Source: Aselliscus stoliczkanus
Lineage: Eukaryota; Chordata; Mammalia; Chiroptera; Hipposideridae
Assembly (NCBI GenBank): GCA_033961575.1
Contig: CM066737.1
Coordinates: 67,786,771-67,850,770 of the forward strand
DNA: 64,000 nucleotides
Direction: 5' to 3'
Numbering within the stretch: position 1 is the stretch's first letter; each line of letters starts with the position of its first letter. A program made the translations under genes and the position numbers. Below, one piece after another: positions 48,946-61,099 of this stretch. Below the pieces are notes generated by a model. The model ran no database searches. It saw nothing but the letters and a program-made list of their open reading frames with translations, and was not told the DNA's origin.

Positions 48946-50055
48946 TACTTTTTTGATGTTGAAAAATAAACATTAATTATTTTGTAAAATGTTATATACA
49001 ATAACCAAACCAACACAACTGAAAACAGAAAACCTACATGTGTTGCCTATTAAAATATATAGAATCTAAACACTGAGGCCTAGGTCCTCAAGGTCCTTAA
49101 TTAGTTGCTGCTGACATATGTCTTTCCCATTAAATTATAACCCATGACCTCCCCTCTTCAGCCAAGCCAACACCCACTCTCTAGCCATAACATTTTCACT
49201 TCCTCTCTGGTCATCCAGGGTCATCATCTGCTTCGGGGCATTTCACAACTAATTTTCTCTAAGAAACTTTCACAGGTTAACATTACATGGGGAAATACCT
49301 GAATAAGCATAAAAGGAAGGATAAATGTAAATGCTTAAGAGACTTGTTAAAACATAACTATGGAGAGGACAGTCAGCAAAATTTTGGAGCAATGAGTTTT
49401 GTTTTGTTTTTACCTTTAATTTGGAAAAACAAGTCATTAATAGTTACTATGTGTCATGTGCATTCAAATAGCACGTTCTCTTAGTCACCTATTCTTTCTC
49501 CTTCATCCCTTAAAAGGTGTACAGAACATTGGTTTGAACTGAATATTTTGCTTAATAAAATTGTTACGTTGGTTTAATTTGGCTTTGCCATCTTAATGGT
49601 AAACTGTCACTAAGTAAATAGGGACTGTGCTGCCTTTTTATTGTTTGTTTGCTTTGTTTTGTTTTGTAATTCTGCTCTACTATCTCAAGTTCTTTTGAAA
49701 GCAAGCCAGGTACAAATACATTTTTTAATTAAAATTTATTGGGGTGACAATGATTAAACAAATACATTATTTTAAAAAAATGTTGTATTATTATGTCACA
49801 AATACTGTAAGAAGGTGAGGGGTACACTGGAGGACATGTTAGTCAATAAATCTACAAACTTAAATTATTTCTTAAAGAAAAAAAAAATCTCCCATGACAC
49901 TCTGAACATTATTTCAAATTTTGTTTAAGGAATCTTAAACAACTTTTATTAATTTAATTTGAGATTGGGGGGGACGTACTACTAGCTTATTCAATCAAAT
50001 CATCATCTTACTGGTTCAAGAAATTTCATATATTTATTTATTAAACCAGTATTTT
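48946..50055. other. unique intron with a short L1 end
   Basis: No gene. 49727-49760 (TTAAAATTTATTGGGGTGAC) is a roughly 30-bp antisense L1 3' terminus. Confidence 0.45.
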
Positions 50056-50229
50056 GGGGCAGCCAGTTAGCTCAATTGGCTAGAGCGCAGTGCTCCTAAC
50101 ACCAAAGTTGCCAGTTTGATTCCCACTTGGGCCACCGGGTTGTGCCCTCCACAACTAGATCGAAACAACTACTTGACTTGGAGCTGATGGGTCATGGAAA
50201 AACACACTGTTCCCCAATAAAAAAAAAAA
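50056..50229 (+). mobile_element. VES-like tRNA-derived SINE, type D
   Basis: GGGGCAGCCAGTTAGCTCAA, GCCAGTTTGATTCCCACTTG, CTCCACAACTAGATCGAAAC, ACTTGACTTGGAGCTGATGG and the end TGTTCCCCAATAAA plus poly-A. Confidence 0.92.
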
Positions 50230-52341
50230 TTAGAAAACAACGTTTTGTTTGCTAGTTTGGTATATATTTGTTGAGTACTTTCTCTGTACCAGGCATAGGA
50301 AATACAAGAATAAGGAAGAACAGTCCCTCTACCCAGGGTTCTCATTGTCCAAAGAAAAGGTATTTGTTCTGAAAATAGGTACTTATGTAATTAATGGTTA
50401 CATGAATAACTAATGGACCTAATGACATCTCTGCATAATCCAAAGGGTCTTTAAGTCTTCATAGGTTAGCATCAGTAGGGCTGTAGTGTATCTTTTCTCT
50501 TACTTGATTTTCAGAAATTGACAATACATTGATGACATATGTAGTCACCCAAGCCAATAGAAATATTTACTGTAATTTGTGGGATTTTTGTTGTTGTTAT
50601 TTTATGCTTCGCCCCACATGGTATCAATCAGTATATTGAAATAGAGCCATCCTTTTCCCTTCATTCATTCTCACTGTTAACATTTTAAGCTTGACACAAA
50701 TCTTTTAAGAAAAAGTTCAAACACTAAAAACGGTAGTTCAGATAAAATTTGTACTCCTGAAAACACCCAGAGGAAGTGTGACTTATATGATACTGAATAT
50801 ATATAAAACTCACCTTGAAATACCTGCATTAAAACCCATTTTGGTACAGTCCTCATAGTGCTCTGCAATCAGCTGTGGGGTGGAGGATGAAAAGAAGGAA
50901 AGGAAGAAAAAGATCTTTGCCTCCAGTACAATGTAATCAGTTGAAACTTAAGTAAAAATAGATGCACTAAAAAGATAGGGCTTCAATAACCCAATATTAC
51001 ATTAGGTGGGAGTTTCCACAGCAGGATGCCCAATGTCCCTTTAGTTTCAGGGGTAAAATGATCCTGTATTACCTGATGGATAAAGTACTGTTAACAGCAA
51101 ATCATTAATGACTCTGAAATGTAGTCACAAGTATTCTAGGAATTCAAAATGGGGCAGTCTCTACTACCCTTATTTGTCTGCTGGGGAAAGTGAAATAAAA
51201 ATGTCATATCCACTAATTGGCCTTTCTCCCTTGGACTGTTACAACAGTTCAATAAACCTAACACATAGAATTGGGAATCTGCAATAAGTTTATGAAACAG
51301 TAGAATGCATAGATTCAAGGCACTACATATGCAGTAGGTGTGAATCTGGCCCCATTTACTACTAGTATTTATTTTCTGAAGCTGAGGAAAGTGGTCATAC
51401 CTTGAATATTAATCACATATTATGTCACTAAAAATTCATAATTAGCTACATGTTAATTTCAATTTTCTTCAGTTGTGAAACTGATCTTAACTACAATGCT
51501 TCCAATATCAATTTATACTCTCTTAGATGGGAATTTCTAATTCTGTAAGGAGGATAGCAAAACATTGTCTCACCCAAGCTTGTCAGCTTCTTCACAAGAC
51601 TACAAAGTTGAGAGCAGCTGAGGCAATACCTCTCTGGCATGTGATCTGTGGATTCCTTCTTACTCACAAAAGGGTTTTCCTGTGGTAGGTCAAACACTTT
51701 GAGTTGGATTTCAAGAAACCACAAATCTAAATTCAACAAGTAGATAACATGTGACAGAGGTTCATCATTATATGGCAGGGTCCTCCAATTTGCTGTAATG
51801 GCTACAAATCAAGCAAAGGTTAATGGTTTTTTGTACAATTTTAGATTTTGGAAAAGGGAAAGCAAGGCATGAAAGTTTGTTTTCAATATGATTTTATGGA
51901 TCTCTCTTGGATTAAAAAACAAAAAGTCCACACATGTTTGGAGGTAGGGTATGCTGGAAAAGTATTTCAAGGCTTTGAATAAAAGAAGCTTTAAAATTTT
52001 TTGAAAAGCCAGCTTACACTGTTGCTTTCTTAGTTCTAATTAAGTCAGATCTGTTAAAGCATTTAATGCATATTTATGTAGAAATTTTAGCAACTTGCTT
52101 ACTATTTTTATTACATATTGTGGTTTATATTGGTGTTGATAAAAAATAGAATTTAAATGAAAATACGACTAGAATGATACTGATATAAATGTTCCTCTTT
52201 AAGGGATACAATTGCTTACATTGTAAATGGCTGCAAGTTATATTTTTTAATATGGGAAATGGAAATCCTGTTCCTTATTACTTCATAATTATGACCTTCC
52301 TAAAATTCCAGAGATGTGTTTTTCACGCCCATTTCTTCCCA
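50230..52341. other. unique intron, no gene seen
   Basis: A possible L2-like scrap at 50264-50350 (GTTGAGTACTTTCTCTGTAC, CAGGCATAGGAAATACAAGA). Otherwise nothing recognised. Confidence 0.4.
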
Positions 52342-52536
52342 GAGCAATGCTATTCAATATAATTTTCTGTGATAATAAAAATGTTCTATATCTGTATGGT
52401 CCAATATGGTAGAGATATGTGGCTATTAAACACTTGAAATGTGGCTAGTGAAACTGAGAAAACAAATTATTAATTTTATTTAATTTTAATTGAAATAGCC
52501 ACATGTAGCTAGTAACTACTATACTGGACAGCACAG
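52342..52536 (+). mobile_element. MER3-like hAT MITE
   Basis: GAGCAATGCTATTCAATATA, ATGTTCTATATCTGTATGGT, CACTTGAAATGTGGCTAGTG, AATAGCCACATGTAGCTAGT and TATACTGGACAGCACAG. The clearest copy of the family here. Confidence 0.78.
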
Positions 52537-53137
52537 TTCAGAGGCATTTTATATTTTGAATTTAATTTCAGGTATGCATGAATTTACTTACGGAAAATGT
52601 GTTTTGTTAGGATACTCTACCCTCTTCCACACATCCATCCATCTATTCATCCATCCACCCAGTTGATTAATTTTAAGCACCCTTAGTGTGTAAAGCACTA
52701 TATTAAGTTTATATAATAGAGGTGCTTTACACTATATTAATTGTGGAATTAATAAGACAAGAGAAATAAGGTCAGACTTGTACAAGATAAATAGTACATT
52801 CAATAGGCTAACTGACAGGATAAAAAGCAAAGTGCTATGGGAATACCAAAGAATGAAAACACTTTGGGATAATGGGATTAGAAAGAGGCTCATGAAGGGC
52901 ATAGTTATTTCAATGTTTTTGTTAAGTGGTAAAAGATATAGGAAGGATTGTAAGGGAAAGAGATTGCAAGACAGAAAAGTCTGGACTTTTGTTTGGAATC
53001 TGGGGATAAAAAAGAGGGAATACTCCAAGACATTTTAAATCTGAGTGACTGAAAAGGTTAGTTCCAAGAACAGATAAGGTAAAGTCAGGAAGATGAACAT
53101 GTTTTGTAAGAAAATGTTGAGGCTAAATAAGAGAACA
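52537..53137. other. unique intron with a small hairpin
   Basis: 52688-52698 GTGTAAAGCAC and 52722-52732 GTGCTTTACAC are perfect inverted repeats, each followed by TATATTAA. Open frames on both strands over 52732-53038 are chance. Confidence 0.5.
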
Positions 53138-53139
53138 TA

Positions 53140-53222
53140 TTAGGTTGTTGGAAAAGTCATGACATATTTTTTTTCTATGTTTTTCATTGCAAAAATGCGT
53201 CATGGCTTTTCCTACAACACAA
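53140..53222. mobile_element. 83-bp mariner-derived MITE
   Basis: Left end TTAGGTTGTTGGAAAAGTCA and the inverse of the right end TTGTGTTGTAGGAAAAGCCA. TA on both sides (53138-53139, 53223-53224). The first 45 or so bases parallel the left end of the mariner at 21970, including GGAAAAGTCATGACATATTT. Confidence 0.93.
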
Positions 53223-53224
53223 TA

Positions 53225-54438
53225 TTTTAACCTAAGATCTTTATAAAAGTTATTTGATTATAAAAAGTTACTTGTTATAAAAGTAATTAGAAATTAGTTA
53301 AAATGTTAGCCATCAAATTAAATTTATATGTTCATTGTAATAGTGTGAATGAAAAATAAGATCAAAGGGAGGTCAGATATGTTTAAAGAGAACTCTAGTA
53401 AAGTGTGATCATCAGTCATCTATCTAAACTTCCATTTTGGCTTCTATATTTAAAGACTAAGTATTAGGATAGCTACAGTAAGGGGAGCCAAATGCAAACA
53501 TATGTGAATTTTCCCTTAATCCCTATTTAGAATTCTTATTGAGCAGAATTGGATAGCCTAAGATATATCAAAAAAATTTCAGGCCCTAAGAGAGTGCCTT
53601 AAATTCCTCATAGTATTGCATTCTGTGTTAATCTAAAAGCAAAGATCCAGCTTTGAGGAGGTAGATGTCCTTATCATGTGATGTAGATGGCTAATCAAAT
53701 GCCATAACCTTAGTGATGGGTTTACCTATGTTCAGACTTACCATGTTTCTTTTGAATATAAATGTATTAGCATATATTAATTTTGAATAAAAGTTAACAT
53801 TGATCTAAAGAGATCATTGTTATTCTTGTTTTGCCTCTCTGAATTAATGTTCACTGTTTTGACAAGAAAATAATTTTTATTTCCTTTGCAAATAAAGAAA
53901 AAAACTTCAGATTTATATAGTCTGAATAAATGTGGTTTTAAATAATCAGGCATTTAATATAAATACCTAACAAGTTTGAATGCACATTGAGTTATAGGAG
54001 ATAGTCAAGGATGATCTCTGAATTCAATAAAGACCAGGTCTGTAACAGGCTAAAGTTATTTTCATACCTGAATTTTTATCTCTGAATTCATAAATTGAAC
54101 AGATATGGGTGTTATTTCTTTTGAAGCAATTAAGATTTCCAGGAATTAGGTTAACATGAGTGTTAGTTTTTTCCATTAATAAGAAATTTAAAAGTTGAGA
54201 AATTGTGCCTCTTTGCATGTAGTATTTTATAAATTAGTCAGGTGTACTTTATGATTTAGGGGCTATGTCTATGTAGGTAATTTTCTTCCTCTAGAATGAT
54301 ATATGAGGATCAAGTGGTTGTGAATATACAGTTTGCTGACATGTGGATTCTTAACTCCCTGAATTGCTACCCGCTGTCTCTATTAGCTTGTCTACTAAGA
54401 TGTTATTTTTGGTAAGTGAATTAAAGTTCTACTTTTCT

Positions 54439-54439
<1 letters not shown>
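53225..54439. other. unique AT-rich intron, no gene seen
   Basis: Nothing recognised. Confidence 0.4.

Positions 54440-54523
<84 letters not shown>
54440..54523. repeat. compound (TC)n-(AC)n microsatellite
   Basis: About 47 bp of TC followed by about 33 bp of AC. Confidence 0.96.
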
Positions 54524-57500
54524 ATTTTTATTACTAATTAATAGGAAAAATGGCAAATGTCTGAGCTATATCATATCTCGCTCCTCAAATTATTGCATTT
54601 GGCTCTCAGTAATGCAACATGTCAATATGCCTAATTCATTCCAAACTAAACACTAAAGATATAATTGTCTATGAGAAAAATTCTAATGAGCAATTGACTC
54701 AGTACATTTAGGATGTGTGTGTTTTAAAGGTAGTTGCACTGAAATTCAAGATGAAGTTGCTCTACACTATGGAGGCCAAAATATAGTTTTTTACAGTTGA
54801 CCTCCTCTCAGAGAATAGCTTCCTCTTTGATCAATTCAGTTACAATAAAGCTGGGATTCCAATATTTAATGCTTTGAGTCCTTCTGTTTTCATCCTGCTA
54901 GCTTGATGACTTACTAATAAATTTGTATAGTTGCAAAGTGAAGCAAAATTACTTTTAAACCTAAGCACATTTATTGTAGGAAAATTGGATATTGAATGAA
55001 ATACTGTATTTCAGGTACAGCATTACTACAATGAGCTACCTGCTAAGTGTGGAATCTAGGAGTACTAACCATAGTGTGCATTATACAGAATAGCAAAAGG
55101 TTGTGCAAATTTTCAGGTGTAGGAAAAATAGAGAGTGCAATAATATTATGTTTGAGAGATTAATAGAAGGCAATATGCTACTTTCATAAGTTACTTTCTT
55201 TTGGTTGGCCAAACACATTTTCACCAGTTCAGACAATGAAATTCCATGATTTTTGTCCAGTAGTCTTCAAGAATTTACTAAAGAATATTTGGGATAAAAC
55301 AAGTAACAAAACTTAAATTAACTGTCGTTCGTAAGTATTTCTAGGAGTAAGAAAAAGTTATTCTAATGGTTTTAAGGTTAAGAGAAAGTCAAGCAAACAA
55401 CCACATAGCTAAAAGAGCCTGAAAGGCCTGACCTAAGATTTTGCTAATATAGAAAAACATCAGAGAAAGATGACTGGGCAGAGAGGAAACCAACATATCA
55501 GCTAAAGGAAACATACTGAACTCACTTCTTCAACAGTCTCCAGTAGATAACCATCTTCATTGGTTGATTCAGGCTTATGAATTAATTTATCAAGTCCAGT
55601 TAATGTCTGCCTTAGGTATTGATTCTCCCTGTTCATGTTCATATCAATAAGGGGTACAGAGAAGTTTCTGTTAAACTATTTGAACTTTGTTGAATTAGGA
55701 GTACTTATCTCATTGCCTCTCCCTGATGCTTAAATGCATTAGGTCTATAAGACCACACATCCCTGATGTTTTGAAAAACTCCATCTTTATTTAGATTTCA
55801 CAGAAGCCATGAGTAAAACGTTGTTTACTTCTTGCTCTTCTGTACATGTTCAGATGTGATTGCATGGATCCAGTTGGCAAGGGAAAATAACAAGGAATAT
55901 AGATAATAGCCCCTGTGAAAATCAAGAAAGTTTCTGAATTGTTTGTGGTTGTATTTTTCCTGCACTCAATAACTGTGGCTAACTACCAAATTCTACATTC
56001 CCTATTATCCTTCCACCAGTTTAAACCTAAATTTAAACTCAAATCTTGCAAAGAGAAATTTGGTTCATCAGCAAGATCAAAATTCCCTTCTCCTAGGTGC
56101 CTTATTAGAAGAAAAGTAATAGGAGAAAAGAAATTCCCACAGGTGAGGTAACTGAAATTTACACTTCTTTGGACTTAACATCTTGAGAAAAGTTTCTTTT
56201 GTAGTTTCAGATTTCTGTGGGCTACAGTTTCTTAAACAGGTGTACTGTGGAGATTATGACAAATCTCCACTTAGAGAATTTAAGATATCTAAGAGAATTG
56301 TCATAACCATGAAAGGTAAGAAACATCAAATGCCCATTCTCTTCTTTTAAAACAAAACAACTTCTTCTAGTGGAAATCAAACCCTTTAAGTGGCTGTGCT
56401 TTAGCAAACACAAGACATTCCTTCACTTTCATTCTCTTTATTCTTCTATCAGGTTTTATTTTTAGGATACTCAAGACAAGGGGAAAAACATACAAATTTC
56501 TTTCCAATTTTCAAAAATTAGTAAATCCTTAGAATATTCATTATAAGTAGATCAAAACATTCAACCGCATGCTATTACAAAGACAGTCAATTTAAATCAA
56601 GTTTGACTAACAACCTTTCCTCTCTTCCCTCATATATACAGTCCTGCTGATCTTCCCACTTTATAGTCCTTTAAATTATTCACATAAAATGTACTAAATT
56701 ATTCAAGAAAAAAGTCCTAGACACTTCACTTATCCAATGTCATGTTCTTATTACCAAACTTTGTTTTCCTTTTATTTTGGAGGTAAGCATTCTGTTTATT
56801 TTGCCCTGTATCTATAGTATTAATCCTGATCACTTATTTTAGTGTGAAACTCCTCTAAGTATAATACATGTGACATGTATACCCATGTGAAGATAGAAAG
56901 ATCTATTTGAAAAATGAAAGAAAGAAGAGAGCAACTCTATAAAAATGTAGAATATGGTTGACCCTAGAAATAATGTTTCTATTCTCATAGTAGAACCTTA
57001 TACTATTTGAAATTTCTTTGATAAGTTACTACAAATGCTGATTTAAAAAATACACACACATACACTTATATATGTATGTATATGTATATATGAAATATAC
57101 AACACCTGGATCGAAACGGTCAAGTGTCTGGTCTGTATGATAAAACTAAAATTTGGAGAGAAGCAGAATTTTGGACCTCAAAAATTCTTCTTCTATGTGT
57201 ATTTCTTGATTTGTGGAGAAAGGGGGACTAAAATTTTGTAAAATAACTACTACATTTAAATATGTTATAAGCATTTTTTAAAATATAGATCAAATGAGTA
57301 GGAAAAAATCAGTAGAGAAACTTAAATGTGATTATTTTATATTCACAAAAATTCTCCCTTAAAATAAAACTTGCTATACTCATCATTTTTAATATATCAC
57401 AAAGGGAAACTAAAATTTCTAGGAGTAATGGCAGTTAATTGATTTTTGTCAGTATTTTTCTCACTTCAGTTTTTGTAAATGGAAATTGAGTATTTTTCTT

Positions 57501-58134
57501 AACTATTTTTCTGTTGGTTTTATCTACTAGTTTTCAAAACTCTCTTAACTTTATCATGTTAAAAAAATAAAAGAAAAATGTTACTCTTGGATCCATCTAA
57601 GACCAAGTAAAGTTCTTCAGCAAAATTGGTCTAAGTAGGGTCAATTAATATGTCTTTAAACAAATGTCTTTTACCATGAGATTTTATACTATGCCTATTA
57701 TTACTATCATGTGAATCTTTTACAAACTTGATAATTAGCTAGGTTATTTCCAGACCTGGTGACTCAAAACTAAAATATGTGAAAATATTTAATCTTATGA
57801 TAATTACACTTTAAACTAATCCTCTTTGACCATACAAAGTGATCAGTTTGGAAATAAAAAAGCATAAAAGAAAGGAAACCCACAACTACATACATGTTGA
57901 TTAAGTAATCATTTGAGAATGAAATAACATATTTATTTTAAAATAGATTTTTTTCAGATATATCAATAAATACATTACGAAAGACATACAGAATTAAAAT
58001 AAATTTAAAATTTAATGTAATAAAATAACATTTTAAACAGTTTTTAATTTTTTCTTACTTCCTCACTAGTTAATTATAAATAACCAGAACCACTTTAAAT
58101 ATAACACTGCTATTTAATATTTTGTGGCATTCTA
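54524..58134. other. unique AT-rich intron, no gene seen
   Basis: No recognisable repeat besides a TATG/TACA-rich run at 57045-57100. A 78-codon open frame at 55915-56151 has a hydrophobic start and a basic end but no known match, no conserved context and no company. Confidence 0.4.
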
Positions 58135-58179
58135 GGGTTGGCCGAGTGGCACGGTGGTTAAGCGCTGGCTTGGGAAGTC
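58135..58179 (+). mobile_element. 3'-truncated SINE head, type A
   Basis: GGGTTGGCCGAGTGGCACGG to GCTTGGGAAGTCA, then the match stops and unique sequence follows. Only the tRNA A-box part remains. Confidence 0.85.
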
Positions 58180-58342
58180 ATGATCCTATTAAAATAAAAT
58201 TTAAAGGGAATAAAGATCCATGTTTCCGCAAATTATTAAGGTGACAGATACCTTGACACATGCAGCAGTGAGAATCATCTTAATACTACTTCTAATGTGT
58301 ATAATCAGTTTTAAAAATAATAGTAGTTACGATTTTATTGAC

Positions 58343-58798
58343 TTTTTTTTAAATTGGGGAATTGGGGGAGGGGAACAGTTTTTTGCGGAATCGGGGAAGG
58401 GGAACAGACAAGTTGCTGTCCTTTTGTTCTTCAGTCTAGTTGTGGAGGACGTTGCTTCATTGGCCCATGTTGGCATCACGATCACCGTGCTCTTCCTGGG
58501 TGAGGCAGACTGTTTGCCAGCCTCTGAATGGCTGCTCTCGGCGGCTGCTGGCAGCACAGTCCGGATGCCGACCTCTCACACTGGCTGCGGGCCACTCACT
58601 GTAGCCTATGGCAGCCCACTGCAGCAGGAGCTGCAGCTATGCTGTCCCAGGGGCTCACAGCAGCCCAGCTCCAGGTGGAGCTGTTGTTCACCATCTTAGC
58701 TGTAGAGGGCAGTGTCACTGGCCCTTATATGTGGGATCTAAACTGGGGCTGCTGGATTCCCAAGCCAGCTCTTAACCCACGTACCACTCGGCCAGCCC
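58343..58798 (-). mobile_element. long composite SINE, type B
   Basis: Antisense copy: A-rich tail complement, GGGGAATTGGGGGAGGGGAA, TCAGTCTAGTTGTGGAGGAC, GC-rich middle, AGGGCAGTGTCACTGGCCC and the reverse head CACTCGGCCAGCCC. TTTATTGACTT flanks it on both sides. It explains a 159-codon open frame across 58220-58699. Confidence 0.94.
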
Positions 58799-58814
58799 TT
58801 TATTGACTTCTTAT

Positions 58815-59005
58815 TGAATGTCAAGCACTATGCTCAGTACATTTAATACAACTACCCTATGATATGTGTAGTGTTATTGTTACTTCCCTTTACATATGAG
58901 GATATGAGGCTCTAAGATTTTAAGTAATTTGCCCAAGGTATCAGAGCTATTAAGGTAAGCACCTAGAATTTGAAGAGAGGTTTATCTGACTCCAAAGCTT
59001 AAGCT
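58815..59005 (+). mobile_element. MIR relic
   Basis: AATACAACTACCCTATGATA, CTTTACATATGAGGATATGA, TTTGCCCAAGGTATCAGAGC and TTATCTGACTCCAAAGCT follow the MIR order. The SINE at 58343 lies beside it. Confidence 0.82.
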
Positions 59006-59145
59006 GTTAACTACTGTTAACTACTATATAACTTTATATAAGACAAAGTATGTCTGTATTCACTTACATTAAAACAAACAAATAAAACCTAGAAATGTCT
59101 TGCAATTAGAATCTAGATCGAGGTTATCATGAGGATCACTCAGTA

Positions 59146-59259
59146 GATGGGTCTTTTTTTTTTTTTGAGGGCAGTGTCACTGGCCCTCATATGTGGGACC
59201 TGAACCGGGGCCGCTGGCTTCCCAAGCCAGCGCTTAACCACCACGCCACTCGGCTGGCC
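59146..59259 (-). mobile_element. tRNA-derived SINE, short type A
   Basis: Reverse copy. A perfect 16-bp duplication TGAGGATCACTCAGTA flanks it (59130-59145, 59260-59275). Confidence 0.96.
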
Positions 59260-59275
59260 TGAGGATCACTCAGTA

Positions 59276-60640
59276 AAGAGTTGATATGTATGAAAATATA
59301 ACTAGGAAAAATTGGAAAGGCACTTGATGACAAACGATTTTGTTATTTAACTTTTTCTTAGGCATACAATTTTCTCAATTTTCTGATAATGGGTAAACAA
59401 TTATGTGGAGGTCTCATTCCATGTGTTTCTATAATCCATATTAAAGTACAAACACTATAAATCTTCTGTAGAAAGAAGTAATATCTTTTGATCCAAATGC
59501 CTATCTTCTTATTAGAAAAATGTCTACTCATTCAATAAGTAATTGAATTGGAATATAGATTTGCTTGATGCTACATCTCATTGAAATTGAAGTTGCATAA
59601 TTGGATAATTTGTACTAAGGACATTTAATGGAACTTGTTTCATTTTCGGGAACTCATGTGAAAATTAGGTCAGAAGTACCAACTTTACAAATCTCACTTT
59701 CTCCAGAAAAATGCATTATTCATAAAGATTTCTCCAACACTAATTTTTACTTAAGCCTTATGTAATGATTTGGACAAATCTGCATAGGTGAGGAGTATAG
59801 TCAGGAAATATCTCCAATGATAACATTATAATTTTAGAGTGATTAACAGTAAAGCTATGATTTCTGCCTTTTAGTAAATCTCCGGGACTGTAGCCTTTGA
59901 CTATTAGGTTAAACCACATGAAATTGCTGATATTCAACAAATTTTGACTTGAAAAATAAAATTTTATATGTTGCTACTTTATTTATTCTGCTTAGATATT
60001 TTAGTCAGACTTTCCACTAATATTCAATTCTCCATATAAATTACTATATCCATAAGGGATGATTAATTCCAAATATCTGGGGGATATGCAAACTAGGTGT
60101 GCAGAGAAACTTACTTAGAAAATTGTCAAAACAGGTGGGCCTTTTAATAACTTTGATGTAGGGTGAGCAGCAGTTTGCTTAAATAAGTAAAGAGAAATTA
60201 CTTATTTGAGATTTGATAAAGGCACGACAGACAATATAAAAGGGGTGCTGGTGAGAAGCAGGAGATAATGGGGATCAAAAAAAATGAGTTTTAGTCAACA
60301 GAATTAATTGAATCTAAACCAACATAGTTAACTGTAAAGAAAAGACAACAAAGGTAATTCCAAGACAAGCTGGAAGAAAATAAAGAAAATCGCCTGTATT
60401 AAGTAGAAATCTTGTAGATTTCCTCTGTGGTAGAAGACAGACTGTCAATAACAACTTGGAGAGGTTATTCCATCTCTTCTATTGTATGTATGCAGGGTAA
60501 CATTTGCATGTGAATTACTGTTCTTTAAAACAAAGCTATTAAGGACTGGAAGAATATCTGCTCCACTTAGAGGAAGACCAGTTTTCTGAATGCCCTCAGG
60601 TAAGTATTTTCTCTTGTAACCACTTCTTCAAGAAAGCACA
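59276..60640. other. unique intron, no gene seen
   Basis: Nothing recognised. Confidence 0.4.
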
Positions 60641-60660
60641 TTGGTAATATATCAGTGTAT

Positions 60661-60763
60661 TTTTTTTTTGACAGCAATGTCACTGGCCCACATATGTGGG
60701 ACCCGAACCAGGGCCGCTGGCTTCCCAAGCCAGCACTTAACCACCGTGCCACTCGGCTGGCCC
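60661..60763 (-). mobile_element. tRNA-derived SINE, type A, inverted copy
   Basis: Poly-T, GACAGCAATGTCACTGGCCC and reverse head CACTCGGCTGGCCC. It belongs to a rearranged block: an inverted copy of its own left flank follows, then a second partial SINE in the other direction. Confidence 0.92.
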
Positions 60764-60792
60764 CTTGACTTATTTTAAAATACACTGATATA

Positions 60793-60850
60793 GGGCCACA
60801 TATGAGGGCCAGTGACACTGCCCTCAAAAAAAATAAAAATAAAATAAAAT
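60793..60850 (+). mobile_element. SINE 3' half, type A, direct copy
   Basis: GGGCCACATATGAGGGCCAG TGACACTGCCCTC and an A-rich tail. It lacks the whole head, and the join to 60792 is abrupt. Confidence 0.9.
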
Positions 60851-60866
60851 AATTAAAATAAGTCAG

Positions 60867-61099
60867 GGTTTTATTATTTCATTTATATAAAGTTCTTTAA
60901 CATATTTTGGCCTATTTGATTCTTGCATCTACTAAGTATCTTTCACTTCTATTGCTGACTAAGTGACTTATATATTTAACATCTGGAAGACTGGTAACAA
61001 ATGTAGTTTTTTATACAGTCTGGGAGCCTGATATTTAAAGAGTCTCTGATGAATCTATTTACACAATAAAAATCTTTTTGCAAAACAATTGATATTTAA
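60867..61099. other. unique intron, no gene seen
   Basis: Nothing recognised. Confidence 0.35.

Noticed and set aside
52732..53038. Overlapping 98- and 86-codon open frames on opposite strands
   Set aside because: Low-complexity hydrophobic and basic mirror frames, with no family match.
58220..58699. 159-codon open frame
   Set aside because: Runs through an antisense type B SINE. The residues are SINE-derived.
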